Shown here: positions 34,246 through 43,867 of the stretch, one piece after another
Position numbering within the stretch: the first letter of the stretch is position 1
Layout of the letters: each line of letters starts with the position of its first letter
NCBI GenBank assembly: GCA_016713565.1
Contig: JADJOX010000008.1
Location: 496,001-560,000, forward strand
DNA from: Ignavibacteriota bacterium
GTDB lineage: Bacteria > Bacteroidota > Ignavibacteria > Ignavibacteriales > Melioribacteraceae
Direction of reading: 5' to 3'
Length of the DNA: 64,000 bases
Made by a program: the position numbers and the translations under genes
Notes under the pieces: model-generated
The model's input: the letters and a program-made list of their open reading frames with translations, nothing else
What the model was told of the DNA's origin: nothing
Database searches by the model: none

Positions 34246-35688
34246 ATGAAATCAAGGGTAATTTTTACGGCAATTTTGCTAATATATGTTTCTACTCATT
34301 TAATTGCTCAAAATTTAAACGACGCATATAGACTTGGCGAACAATCAATAGATTTCGATGCTAGAAATCTTGCCTTTGGGAACAGCTCAATTGCGTCTAT
34401 GGGAAATTTCAGCAGCACAATCATAAATCCGGCTGGATTGGCAACAATAAGAAAAAGTCTTCTGAATTTTGGAATAAATACGAATTCATTTAATAATAAT
34501 GGGACAATATTTAATTCAACTACTTCCGCTGAAAAAAATAATAATAACACTAATCAATTTGGTTTGGTAATTCCTTTGCCTACAAGAAAAGGAAGCGCAG
34601 TTATTGCCTTCGGTTATAACCAGTCACATGATTACAATGGGTTTACAAAATTTGATGGATACAATCCGAATAATAATTCAATGATACAAGATTTGACAAG
34701 TGTTAATGACGATTTGGCGTATGAACTTTATTTAAGTTACCCAACATATAATTCAAATGGAGAATACGACGGAGACGCTACAAATATAAATGGAAAATTG
34801 AACCAGCGCGGAACAATTGATGAAGAAGGCAGTTTGAACAGTTGGATTATGTCAGGCGCTTTTGAAATTGCAAAAAATGTATACTTCGGTGGAACAATAA
34901 ATATTTTATCTGGCGAATATAAAAGAAATAGATCCTATTACGAAGAAGATATAAATAACGTATATTCCGGGTATTTGGATCCCCAAGACAGCAGTACCTT
35001 TGATTTTAGATCATTTTATATGAATGATTTTATTAATTGGGACATAAGCGGACTCGACTTTAGATTAGGTTTGCTTTATAAAATAAACGAAATGTTCAAC
35101 ATTGGTGCCGCGGTTAAATTTCCTACTAGTTATACAATTACAGAAAGATATTCAATTTACGGGGAATCCGAATTTGCTGAAGCCAGTTATTATATTGATT
35201 TTCCTGCAAATAATTTTGATTACAAAATTTCTACACCAATGGAATTAAGTACCGGAATTTCAGCTTCTTTGCCGTTTGTCAATTTAAATGCAGGTTTGAA
35301 ATTTATCGATTATTCACAATTAGAATTTACCGGCGGATTTAAAAGAATTGATCTTGATTCTAAGAATGCAGAAATAAAAGATAATATGCAAAGCGTAGTA
35401 AATTATAATTTCGGCGCTGAAATAACATTACCATATCCATCAATGAAATTTAGAGGCGGGTTTATATATAATCCTTCGCCTTATATTGGAGATGGAAGTG
35501 AATTTGATAAAAAATACTTCACTGTAGGTTTAGGATTGCCGCTTTCAAAAAATTTAATAATTGATTTTGGATATTTACACGGATGGTGGAATAATTTCGG
35601 TGATAATTATGGATCTGATATATCAAGAATAAATCAAGATATTAAGCTCGATAAATTTGGTATTACAATAAACTACATCTTTATGTAA
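34246..35688 (+). CDS. OmpP1/FadL-family outer-membrane protein
   Basis: The 480-residue product starts at the ATG at 34246, ten bases after GGAG, giving the signal peptide MKSRVIFTAILLIYVSTHLIAQ; an upstream in-frame ATG (34231) and TTG (34222) would only lengthen it. The mature N-terminus (FDARNLAFGNSSIASMGNFS followed by TIINPAGLATI) has the 'NPAGLA' signature of FadL/OmpP1/TodX-like barrels, which let hydrophobic molecules diffuse through the outer membrane; PorV of T9SS is a distant relative. The rest is beta-strand rich and ends in GITINYIFM. The substrate is unknown. A terminator follows. Confidence 0.8.
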   Translation: MKSRVIFTAILLIYVSTHLIAQNLNDAYRLGEQSIDFDARNLAFGNSSIASMGNFSSTIINPAGLATIRKSLLNFGINTNSFNNNGTIFNSTTSAEKNNNNTNQFGLVIPLPTRKGSAVIAFGYNQSHDYNGFTKFDGYNPNNNSMIQDLTSVNDDLAYELYLSYPTYNSNGEYDGDATNINGKLNQRGTIDEEGSLNSWIMSGAFEIAKNVYFGGTINILSGEYKRNRSYYEEDINNVYSGYLDPQDSSTFDFRSFYMNDFINWDISGLDFRLGLLYKINEMFNIGAAVKFPTSYTITERYSIYGESEFAEASYYIDFPANNFDYKISTPMELSTGISASLPFVNLNAGLKFIDYSQLEFTGGFKRIDLDSKNAEIKDNMQSVVNYNFGAEITLPYPSMKFRGGFIYNPSPYIGDGSEFDKKYFTVGLGLPLSKNLIIDFGYLHGWWNNFGDNYGSDISRINQDIKLDKFGITINYIFM

Positions 35689-35714
35689 TAATAAAATCAT
35701 TTGGAATTATACTT

Positions 35715-35746
35715 AAAAGCACCTTAATTATAAGGTGTTTTTTTTT
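35715..35746 (+). terminator. Rho-independent terminator between the FadL-like gene and rsgA
   Basis: CACCTTA (35720-35726) and TAAGGTG (35731-35737) pair around ATTA, extended by A/T pairs, followed by nine T residues (35738-35746). It lies only 20 bp before the proposed rsgA start. Confidence 0.85.
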
Positions 35747-35765
35747 ATTATTTATAGGATTTTAT

Positions 35766-36722
35766 ATTAAAGGCAGAATTGTAAAAATTGAGAGTAAAGA
35801 TTATTACGTAAAAATATCTGAAGAAGAAATTTTACGATGTTCGCTGAGAGGGAAGTTTAAAAAAGAATTTAATCTTAAGAAAGATAAACTTTTAACTTTA
35901 GACTTTGCCTCGTTGGGAGATTGGGTGGAAATTACTAAAATTTCGACGGAAATCGGTGTAATTGAATTTATTTATGATAGAAATAATTATCTATCCAGGA
36001 AAGCCGGAAAGCTGAGAGGCGGATTAAAAAGAGGCAAAAGGTTAGAACAAATTATTGCATCGAATATTGATAAATTATACATTGTTTCCAGCATAAAACT
36101 GCCAGCATTCAATAACCGTTTTATAGATAGGGTAATTGTAGCCGCTGAAAGTTCGAATTTGGATATTGCAATTGTTATAAATAAAATTGATTTGGATGAT
36201 GATTATAATAACTCGATTCTTTGGGAACAATTTTATAAAACATTGGGGTATAATGTTTTCAGAGTAAGCGCAAAAAGCGGTGAATCAATTCCAGAATTAA
36301 AAAATGATTTGGAAGGAAACGTAAATCTTTTTTGGGGTCAATCCGGAGTAGGAAAATCTTCATTGCTGAATTCAATGTTTTCCGCTTTGAATTTTAAAGT
36401 AGGTGAGATTAGTAATTATTCTAAAAAAGGTCAACATACCACTGTAACAGGTGAAATTCAGAAAGTTTCTGAAAATACCTATATTGTAGATACACCGGGT
36501 ATTAGAGAAATTGATCCTTATGGAATTACAAAAGCGGATTTAGCACATTACTTTAGTGAATTTAAAGCTGAACTTAATAAATGTAAATTCAGCACTTGCA
36601 TTCATGATCATGAACCTGGATGTGCAGTTATAGAAGCTGTTGAAAAAGGAAGTATTTCGATAGAACGTTATCAAAGTTACTTAAATATTTTAAATACTAT
36701 AGAAGACGACATGTTTTATTAA
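35766..36722 (+). CDS. rsgA: Ribosome small-subunit-dependent GTPase RsgA, probable ATT start
   Basis: RsgA checks late 30S assembly and is a circularly permuted GTPase. From 35766 the frame encodes 318 residues: an N-terminal OB fold (KGRIVKIESKDYYVKISEEE), G4 NKIDLD, G1 GQSGVGKSSLLN, G3 DTPGIRE, and a zinc-knuckle region with CKFSTCIHDHEPGC. The first conventional start codon in frame is a TTG at 35913, which would delete most of the OB fold. The conserved KGRIVKIES segment is preceded by ATT, with AGGA six bases upstream, so I propose ATT initiation. A sequencing error at the start codon is the alternative. Confidence 0.88.
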   Translation: MKGRIVKIESKDYYVKISEEEILRCSLRGKFKKEFNLKKDKLLTLDFASLGDWVEITKISTEIGVIEFIYDRNNYLSRKAGKLRGGLKRGKRLEQIIASNIDKLYIVSSIKLPAFNNRFIDRVIVAAESSNLDIAIVINKIDLDDDYNNSILWEQFYKTLGYNVFRVSAKSGESIPELKNDLEGNVNLFWGQSGVGKSSLLNSMFSALNFKVGEISNYSKKGQHTTVTGEIQKVSENTYIVDTPGIREIDPYGITKADLAHYFSEFKAELNKCKFSTCIHDHEPGCAVIEAVEKGSISIERYQSYLNILNTIEDDMFY

Positions 36723-36784
36723 GCAAATTTACTATTCATTTAATAACTTTACATACATTAATTTTTAGAAAAAAGGTTTAGTAT

Positions 36785-38587
36785 TTGGTAAAATATATTA
36801 GCGTTATACTTTTGATTTTTATTGTTTCTTGTTCTTCTCAAATTGAAAACAAAAACATTGATTCTAAGGAAACATTAAAAACATTAACAAATGCAGATAA
36901 AGATGCCGCACAACAAATGTTTATCGATGCTTCCATGTTGGATCTTGACGGTAAATATGCGGAAGCAATTCTTGATTACCAAGAAGCGCTAAATATTGAT
37001 CCTAGCGCCGGAATTTATTATGCATTGGGTAAAGATTACCTTCGATTGAGTAAAGTACCCCAAGCTCTTAAAAATTCGAGAAAATCCGTTGATTTGGAAC
37101 CTCAAAATGTCGAATATTTAACACTTCTTGGAACAATATATACTTTCACAAGAAATACAGATTCTGCAAAAGTTGTTTTTGAAAAAATAATTTCAATTGA
37201 TCCAACGGATGTAAATGCAAAATTCAATTTGGCACAAACTTATGAAGCTGATCAGCCTCTAAAATCTTTAGAACTTTATAAAGATATTCTGGAACTTACC
37301 GGTCCTGAATGGAACATACTTATCAAAATTGCCGACTTAAATGAAAGATTAGGTCAGACTGATGAAACAGTTAAAACGGCAGAGGAGCTTTTAGAGTTAA
37401 ATCCATCTAGTTTGGAATTGCAAAAAATGTTAATTCAGTCCTATATCCAAAATGAAAAATATGATAAAGCAATTAATGCCGTGAATAACTCTTTGGAAAT
37501 TTTTCCTGATGATATTAGTCTTGTTGAACTCAAAGGAAATGCTTATGTAAAAATGAAGCAATGGGAAAAAGGTGCCGAAGAATATAAAAAAATCCTTAGT
37601 AAACAAAATGTTCCATTTGAAATAAAAATGAGAATCGGCGGCGCATTTTATGCTGAAAGCTTGAAGGATTCTACATTATTACCTATTGCGTTAAATGTTA
37701 TTCAACAAATTGATAAAGATACGGCCGATTGGCAGCTTAATGCCTTTATGGGCGAAATATCAAATAAATTAAAAAATGATTCAGCCACAGTAAATTATTT
37801 TAAAAAAGCAATTGAACTTGCTCCGTTAAACAGTGACTTAAGAATCAGATTTGGTCAAATTTTATTTGAGAATCGTGATTACACAACAGCCGCAATAGAA
37901 ATGGAAAGTGCCGTAAAAAAATTTCCGAATGATTTTGTGTTGAATTTTATTCTTGGACTTTCACTCGCTCAAAATTCAGATCATGAAGGTGCTATTCCTT
38001 ACTTGAGAAAAGCGGTTGAAGTAAATCCGAATGATCTAAATTCTACAATGTCGTTAAGCTTTTCACTTCATCAAGTAAAACAAAGTGATGAAGCTCTTAA
38101 ATTTCTTGAACGTGCGCTTAGAATTGATTCCAAAAATGTTCAGGCACTTAGCTTAATGGGAATGATATATGAAAATAAAGATATGTTCAACATTAGTGAC
38201 AGCATATACGACAAAGCAGTATCAATAGATTCAACTGATATTTTGACTCTTAATAATTTCGCTTATTCATTGGCAGAAAGAGGAATTAAATTAGACAAAG
38301 CCTTAAAAATGGTAAAAAAAGCGGTGGAAACCGAACCTGAAAACTCATCTTATTTAGATACAATCGGGTGGGTGTATTTCAAAATGAATAATTACCAGGA
38401 AGCAAAAAAATATATAGAAAAAGCTATTGAGTTTGATGATAAAAATGCTACTTTACTTGATCATCTTGGTGATGTATATTATAAATTAGAAAATAAAGAA
38501 AAAGCCAAAACACTTTGGGAAGGCGCATTAAAGTTAGATCCTAAATTAGAAAATATTGGACAAAAAATTTTAAAAGGATTGGAGTGA
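36785..38587 (+). CDS. TPR-repeat lipoprotein
   Basis: A 600-residue lipoprotein (TTG start, lipobox IVSC, Cys16) built almost entirely of tetratricopeptide repeats, about a dozen units such as YAEAILDYQEALNIDP, VPQALKNSRKSVDLEP and YQEAKKYIEKAIEFDD. TPR arrays are protein-interaction scaffolds. It overlaps the next gene by 4 bp and forms a tight three-gene set with a DUF4292-like lipoprotein and an EnvC-like murein-hydrolase activator. This suggests a periplasmic envelope-maintenance unit attached to a membrane, though the partner proteins are unknown. Confidence 0.88.
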   Translation: MVKYISVILLIFIVSCSSQIENKNIDSKETLKTLTNADKDAAQQMFIDASMLDLDGKYAEAILDYQEALNIDPSAGIYYALGKDYLRLSKVPQALKNSRKSVDLEPQNVEYLTLLGTIYTFTRNTDSAKVVFEKIISIDPTDVNAKFNLAQTYEADQPLKSLELYKDILELTGPEWNILIKIADLNERLGQTDETVKTAEELLELNPSSLELQKMLIQSYIQNEKYDKAINAVNNSLEIFPDDISLVELKGNAYVKMKQWEKGAEEYKKILSKQNVPFEIKMRIGGAFYAESLKDSTLLPIALNVIQQIDKDTADWQLNAFMGEISNKLKNDSATVNYFKKAIELAPLNSDLRIRFGQILFENRDYTTAAIEMESAVKKFPNDFVLNFILGLSLAQNSDHEGAIPYLRKAVEVNPNDLNSTMSLSFSLHQVKQSDEALKFLERALRIDSKNVQALSLMGMIYENKDMFNISDSIYDKAVSIDSTDILTLNNFAYSLAERGIKLDKALKMVKKAVETEPENSSYLDTIGWVYFKMNNYQEAKKYIEKAIEFDDKNATLLDHLGDVYYKLENKEKAKTLWEGALKLDPKLENIGQKILKGLE

Positions 38588-39366
38588 CAAAATATAAAAA
38601 CATTTTTCTTTACTTATTACTTATAGTTTCGGTAATAAGCTGCGTTCCGAGCAAACCGGATTACGAAGAAGAAATTTTAACTGCCGACAGACTAATAAAA
38701 AAGTTGGAAGCAAACAGAAGAAAAATCAAAACATTTGAAGGATCTGGAATTTTCAATGTTGAATCGGAAAAAATAGACGCCAAAGCAACTTTCGAAGTGT
38801 TTTTGAAAAAACCCGATTCATTAAAATTTGTTATTTACGGTCCGTTCGGTATTGATTTAGCTCAAGCATTAATTACTTCATCTGAATTTGAATTCTATGA
38901 TGAAATGAAAAATATCCTTTACAAAGGTAGAAATAATAGTGATATTCTTAATAAAATATTTCATATTGATATGTCGTTTGGTGAATTGGTTGATGCTTTT
39001 GCCGGCGCCGTAAATTTAACGGATAAACTTAGAATTGAACCCGATATTTACAAACTAACTGATAAAGAATATCATCTTACATATTTGGATACCTTGAACA
39101 ACAAACAAAGCTTATATGAAATTCAGATTGGAAATTTGGCGATTAATAAATATGAGCTTTACAAAAATGAAAAAACATTATTGTTAGACGGCGTATATTC
39201 CGATTTTGAAATGTTTGATAATGTGGCTGTTCCTTCAACAGTTGTAATAAATAATAAACTTAACAATCAAAAAATTACAATTGATTACAGAAAAATTTCA
39301 GTAAATGAAAATTTGCAAAATCTAAAATTAGAAATCCCAAAAGATGTTGTTGTAAAAATATGGTAA
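38584..39366 (+). CDS. DUF4292-like periplasmic lipoprotein
   Basis: A 260-residue lipoprotein with a GTG start overlapping the upstream stop (GTGA) and a lipobox VISC (Cys20). After ~30 residues comes a beta-rich domain: IKTFEGSGIFNVESEKIDAK, KPDSLKFVIYGPFGIDLAQA and a C-terminal NNQKITIDYRKISVNE. This resembles the DUF4292 family and, more distantly, LolA/LolB-type lipid-carrier folds. The function is not established. The 7-bp overlap with the EnvC-like gene indicates translational coupling. Confidence 0.8.
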   Translation: MTKYKNIFLYLLLIVSVISCVPSKPDYEEEILTADRLIKKLEANRRKIKTFEGSGIFNVESEKIDAKATFEVFLKKPDSLKFVIYGPFGIDLAQALITSSEFEFYDEMKNILYKGRNNSDILNKIFHIDMSFGELVDAFAGAVNLTDKLRIEPDIYKLTDKEYHLTYLDTLNNKQSLYEIQIGNLAINKYELYKNEKTLLLDGVYSDFEMFDNVAVPSTVVINNKLNNQKITIDYRKISVNENLQNLKLEIPKDVVVKIW

Positions 39367-40568
39367 TAAATAAAAACATTATAATATTGTTATTTTTATC
39401 AATAATTGTTTTTGGTCAGAATAAAAATAAATTAGATGATAAAAGCAGTGAGTTAAAAGTTATTCAGCAGCAAATTCAAAATCTGGAAGGAGAACTTTCC
39501 GAATTATCAAAGAAAGAAAAAAATAACGTTTCTATTCTTAAAAAATTAGATCAGCAGAATTTACTCCTGAATAAAAGCATAAAGAAAATTGAAAAAGAAG
39601 AAAAGCAAAACGAACAAAACATTTTAAATTTGAATTCACAAATATCAATACATAAATCAAGAATAAAATCATTGCAAAGTGAATACAGCAAATATTTGGT
39701 TTGGGTTTATAAACAGGGCAATAATTCGGTTTTAAAATATGTTTTTAATGCCGAATCATTTAATCAAATGCTGATCAGGTATAAGTATTTGAATTATATA
39801 CACAATGCCAGCGAAAAAAATATTGCTGAATTAATTGAAAATCAGCAAAAACTCAATGAATCGAAAAACCAAATAGAAGTAGAACTTAATGAAAAAATAA
39901 AACTAAAGAATCAGAAATCAAACGAGAAGGATCTACTTAATAAAAAGAGAAACGAAAAGAAAGTTGTTCTTGCATCCCTGAAAAAAGATAAGAATAATGT
40001 AAATACGGAAATTGACCAGAAAAGAAAGATTGAAATCACCATAAAAAAAATGATAGCGGATTTAATTGAAAAGGAAAGAGAAAAAGAAAGACAATTAAGA
40101 ACTGCAAAGTTGAAAGGCGAAATTAAAGACTATAATTATGATTTTAATTACAGCAGTTTTGAAAATTTTACTCAGTTAAAGGGAGTTTTAAGTTGGCCAA
40201 TATCCGCACCCAAGGTCGGCAGATCATTTGGTGAAAATAAAAATGATAAAACAAAAACAGTAACACTAAATTACGGAATAGATATTATTGCAAAAGTGGA
40301 TCAAGATGTATTTGCCGTAGCCGAAGGAATTGTAAGCGCAATTGAATGGATTCCAGGTTATGGAAGCGTATTAATTTTAACACATAGAGATAATTACAGA
40401 ACTGTTTATGGTCATTTATCGGATATTTCAGTTTTAGAAGGAAACAAAGTAAAAGCCGGAGATTTAATTGGCAAAGTAAATGAGAGCCTGGAAGGAAATA
40501 TTCTTCATTTTGAAATTTGGAATGAAAGAAATTATCAGAATCCACAAGAATGGCTTGTAAAAAAGTAA
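39360..40568 (+). CDS. EnvC-like murein hydrolase activator with degenerate M23 (LytM) domain
   Basis: The 402-residue product has a signal peptide (IIILLFLSIIVFG), a long coiled coil (about residues 22-245, Lys/Glu/Asn/Gln-rich) and a C-terminal LytM/M23 domain. The metal ligands are incomplete: the usual H of HxGID is Asn (NYGID, about residue 304), and the usual HLHFE reads ILHFE (about 381), while YGHLS and the Asp remain. Loss of ligands is the rule in EnvC/NlpD-type proteins, which activate amidases rather than cut murein themselves. It closes the TPR/DUF4292 set and abuts the flippase gene with no gap. Confidence 0.88.
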   Translation: MVINKNIIILLFLSIIVFGQNKNKLDDKSSELKVIQQQIQNLEGELSELSKKEKNNVSILKKLDQQNLLLNKSIKKIEKEEKQNEQNILNLNSQISIHKSRIKSLQSEYSKYLVWVYKQGNNSVLKYVFNAESFNQMLIRYKYLNYIHNASEKNIAELIENQQKLNESKNQIEVELNEKIKLKNQKSNEKDLLNKKRNEKKVVLASLKKDKNNVNTEIDQKRKIEITIKKMIADLIEKEREKERQLRTAKLKGEIKDYNYDFNYSSFENFTQLKGVLSWPISAPKVGRSFGENKNDKTKTVTLNYGIDIIAKVDQDVFAVAEGIVSAIEWIPGYGSVLILTHRDNYRTVYGHLSDISVLEGNKVKAGDLIGKVNESLEGNILHFEIWNERNYQNPQEWLVKK

Positions 40569-41863
40569 ATGAATATTAAAAATTTTGTAAAAATATTTAT
40601 TCAAAAAAATAAAACTTTACTTAGAAATTTTTCTTCATTAACAGCTCTGCAAATTTCACAATATATTTTCCCAATAGTTACATTTCCTTATTTAGTTAGA
40701 GTTTTAGGTCCTGATGGTTATGGACTTGTATCATTTGCTAACGCTTTTATTGGATATTTTACCGTTCTCACTGATTATGGTTTTAATCTATCCGCAACAA
40801 AAGATATTTCATTAAATAGAAACAATCAAAAAAAAATTGAAGAGATATTTTACTCAGTTCTAGGAGTAAAATTATTATTGTTGTTAATAAGTATACTTAT
40901 ACTAATTCCTGTGGTATTATTCTTTTCCAAATTCAACGATAATGCAATGATTTACATTGTTTCATTTTTTGCAGTATTTGTAACCGCAATATTTCCCATT
41001 TGGTTTTTCCAAGGCATTGAAGAAATGGGGTATATAAGTTGGATAAGCATAATTGTGAAAATTTTGTGGGTCGTATCAATATTTCTTTTGTTAAATCAAA
41101 AGACGATATAATAATTCTTGTTTGGTTAAATTCATTAAGTTCCATTATTACCGGCGTAATTGGATTATGGGTTTCTAAGATTAGGTTCAAACTGAAATTA
41201 TTTATTCCTTCTATTGAGCAAATAAAATTTCAGCTTGAAGACAGCTGGCATTATTTTCTCTCAAATGTTTCAGTTAGTCTGTACACAATCTCAAACATTT
41301 TCATTCTAGGCTTATTCACAAATGATACAATTGTAGGTTATTTTTCCGCTGCAGATAAAATTAGATACGCAGTTCAGAACATGACATCAACAGCGGGCAG
41401 AACAATTTTCCCTCATCTTTCTACTGAGTTTAGCAAATCCAGAAAAGCCGGATTTAGTTTTGTAAGAAAATATGTTAAATCAATGGGCAGTTTTATTTTA
41501 CTGCTTTCAATACTACTGTTTATTTTTTCCGAACAAATTGTACTTTTGGTTTTAGGTCCAGAATATTTAAAATCTGTTACTATTCTTAAAATACTTTCAT
41601 TTTTGCCTTTTATAATATTCGTGAGCAACGTTGCCGGAATTCAAACAATGGTAAATCTTGGCTATAAGAAGGAATTTGCAAAGATAATAATTATTGCCGG
41701 TGTCTTAAATATTATACTTTCATTTATTATAGTGCCATATTATTTAGAGATAGGGAGTTCAATTGCGGTTTTAGTAACAGAACTTGTTGTTACTTTCAAC
41801 ATGTTAGTTTTTTTAAGAAAAAAAAATATACATATTTTTAAGAAAGCTTCAGTTGAATTATGA
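40569..41863 (+). pseudogene. Wzx-type O-antigen/polysaccharide flippase, one frameshift
   Basis: Two overlapping open frames (40569-41111 and 41039-41863) together make one MATE/PST-type flippase of ~431 residues that would export lipid-linked oligosaccharide. The N-terminal half has SLTALQISQYIFPIVTFPYL and RVLGPDGYGLVSFANAF; the C-terminal half has SIAVLVTELVVTFNMLVF. The break is in CTTTTG at 41085-41090: adding one T restores ...SIFLFVKSKDDIIILVWL, the normal family sequence, and makes the length divisible by three. Either a consensus error or a recent indel. It directly follows envC and overlaps glf by 4 bp. Confidence 0.85.
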
Positions 41864-42960
41864 AATGCGATTATCTAATTGTTGGCTCCGGATTTGCCGG
41901 AAGCGTATTTGCCGAAAGGATTGCCAGCCAATTAAATAAAAAAGTCATTATTGTTGAGAAAAGAGATCATATAGGCGGCAACGCCTATGATGAATTAGAT
42001 GAACATGGAATATTAGTACATAAATACGGACCACATATTTTCCACACAAACAGTAAAACTGTTTTTGAATACCTTTCGCAATTTACTGATTGGATAAAAT
42101 ATGAACATAAAGTTCTTGCCAAATTAAACGGTAAATTATATCCGATTCCAATAAACAGAACAACGATAAATAAATTATATAATAAAAATTTTACGTTAAA
42201 TGAGGAGGTGCAAGAATTTTATAACATTGTTAAACAAAAAAGATTTCCTATAAGGAATTCGGAAGATATAATTGTTAATCAAGTAGGTATTGACCTTTAC
42301 GAAAAATTCTTTAAATTCTATACAAAAAAACAGTGGAATTTGGATCCTTCTGAATTATCTCCTTCTGTTTGCGGCAGAATTCCAATTCGCACAAATGACG
42401 ACGATAGATACTTTAATGATGAATATCAATTTATGCCTAAATACGGCTATACAAAAATGTTTGAGCAAATTTTAAAAAATGAAAATATAAAGCTCATTTT
42501 AAGCACGGATTATAAAAAAATAATAAATGAAATTAAGTATGATAAAATGATTTACACTGGACCAATCGATTATTTTTTCGACTATAAACATGGAAAACTT
42601 CCTTACCGTTCAATTAGGTTTGAATGGGAAAACATTTATACCGAAAAATATCAAGAAGCAGCTGTTGTTAATCATGTTGACGAAACGCATATTTTTACAA
42701 GAATAACAGAATATAAATATTTAACTGGACAAAAAAATTCAACTACAACAATAAGCAAAGAATATTCTGAGAAGGATGGTGAACCCTACTATCCGGTTCC
42801 CACAACTAAGAACGCGGAGTTATACAGAAAATATAAAAATGAAACACATAAGGTTGAAAATGTAATGTTTTGCGGAAGATTAGCCGAATATAAATATTAT
42901 AATATGGATCAAGTGGTAGGGAATTGTTTGAGAATTTACACGAGTGAAAATTTTAAATGA
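41860..42960 (+). CDS. glf: UDP-galactopyranose mutase
   Basis: Flavoenzyme that converts UDP-galactopyranose to UDP-galactofuranose, the donor for galactofuranose in surface glycans. The 366 residues begin with the FAD-binding YLIVGSGFAGSVFAERIA and contain VEKRDHIGGNAYDE, the active-site region HKYGPHIFHTN, KKQWNLDPSELSP and the C-terminal RLAEYKYYNMDQVVGNCL. All expected features are present and the frame is intact, unlike its neighbours. It overlaps the flippase before it (ATGA) and the glycosyltransferase after it (ATGA), placing it in a galactofuranose-containing polysaccharide locus. Confidence 0.96.
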   Translation: MKCDYLIVGSGFAGSVFAERIASQLNKKVIIVEKRDHIGGNAYDELDEHGILVHKYGPHIFHTNSKTVFEYLSQFTDWIKYEHKVLAKLNGKLYPIPINRTTINKLYNKNFTLNEEVQEFYNIVKQKRFPIRNSEDIIVNQVGIDLYEKFFKFYTKKQWNLDPSELSPSVCGRIPIRTNDDDRYFNDEYQFMPKYGYTKMFEQILKNENIKLILSTDYKKIINEIKYDKMIYTGPIDYFFDYKHGKLPYRSIRFEWENIYTEKYQEAAVVNHVDETHIFTRITEYKYLTGQKNSTTTISKEYSEKDGEPYYPVPTTKNAELYRKYKNETHKVENVMFCGRLAEYKYYNMDQVVGNCLRIYTSENFK

Positions 42961-43867
42961 ATGAGAAGATTTGTGCAGTTGTTGTAACATATAACCGATT
43001 GAAGCTACTGCAGGAATGCATTGAAGCGCTTAAAAATCAAACAAGAAAATTAGATGAAATAATCGTTGTAAATAACAATAGCAAAGATGGAACCACAGAA
43101 TGGTTGGATAAACAAAAGGATTTAACAAATATTCATCAAGAAAATCTTGGGGGCGCAGGTGGTTTTCAGAATGGAATGAAAGAGGCATATATTAAAGGTT
43201 TTGATTGGATTTGGTTGATGGATGATGATTGTCTAACACACAAAGATGCATTAGAAAATTTAATTACATCAAATTATAAAACAGATGCTGTTCTAAATTC
43301 TGTCGTGCTTTCAAAACAAAATATTACAAAGCTTAATTTTGGTTTAGATGACTATAAAAATAAAAAATTGTATAAAACATATGATGAAATCGCCAATGAA
43401 AAATTATTTATAGTGCTAATTTCTTTAATGGCACATTAATACATAAAAATATAATAAAAAAAATCGGGCTACCGAATCAGTTGTTTTTCATTTACGGAGA
43501 TGAGTATGAATATTATTTGAGAATTAAATCAAATTCATTCCCAGTCGTGACGGTTGTTCAATCAGTTGTTAAGCATCCGGAACAAAATCATGTTTATTTT
43601 GGTAAGGGAAAATTTCATTATAGATATAATTTCCAAACAAAATTAAGATCAAAATATTTCCCGCGAAATTTATTTGTAATTTGTTTTTTATATAGTGAAG
43701 TAAAAATTAAAAGATTGATTAAAACATATTTACTGGATTTTTATGGGATTATTTTTATTCAAAAAGAACCTTCATTAATTTTTAATTATATTTTCTCTAT
43801 TCTTTCTGGTCCATTCTTTTTTTTTAGAGTAAAAAATTATGATAAGCGTTTTATTGCCGGTATATAA
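42957..43867 (+). pseudogene. Family 2 glycosyltransferase (galactofuranosyltransferase-like), one frameshift
   Basis: Two open segments (42957-43439 and about 43410-43867) join into a ~303-residue GT2 enzyme. The first carries CAVVVTYNRLKLLQECIEAL, the donor-binding VVNNNSKDGT, GGAGGFQNGMKEA and the WLMDDDC metal motif; the second has LFFIYGDEYEYYLRIK and KFHYRYNFQTKLRSKYF. Similarity in layout to GlfT-type enzymes and coupling to glf suggest galactofuranose transfer. The break is in TTATTTATAG near 43407: one extra T gives ...EKLFYSANFFNGTLIHKN and a length divisible by three. The 3' end overlaps the next gene by 29 bp. Confidence 0.82.
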
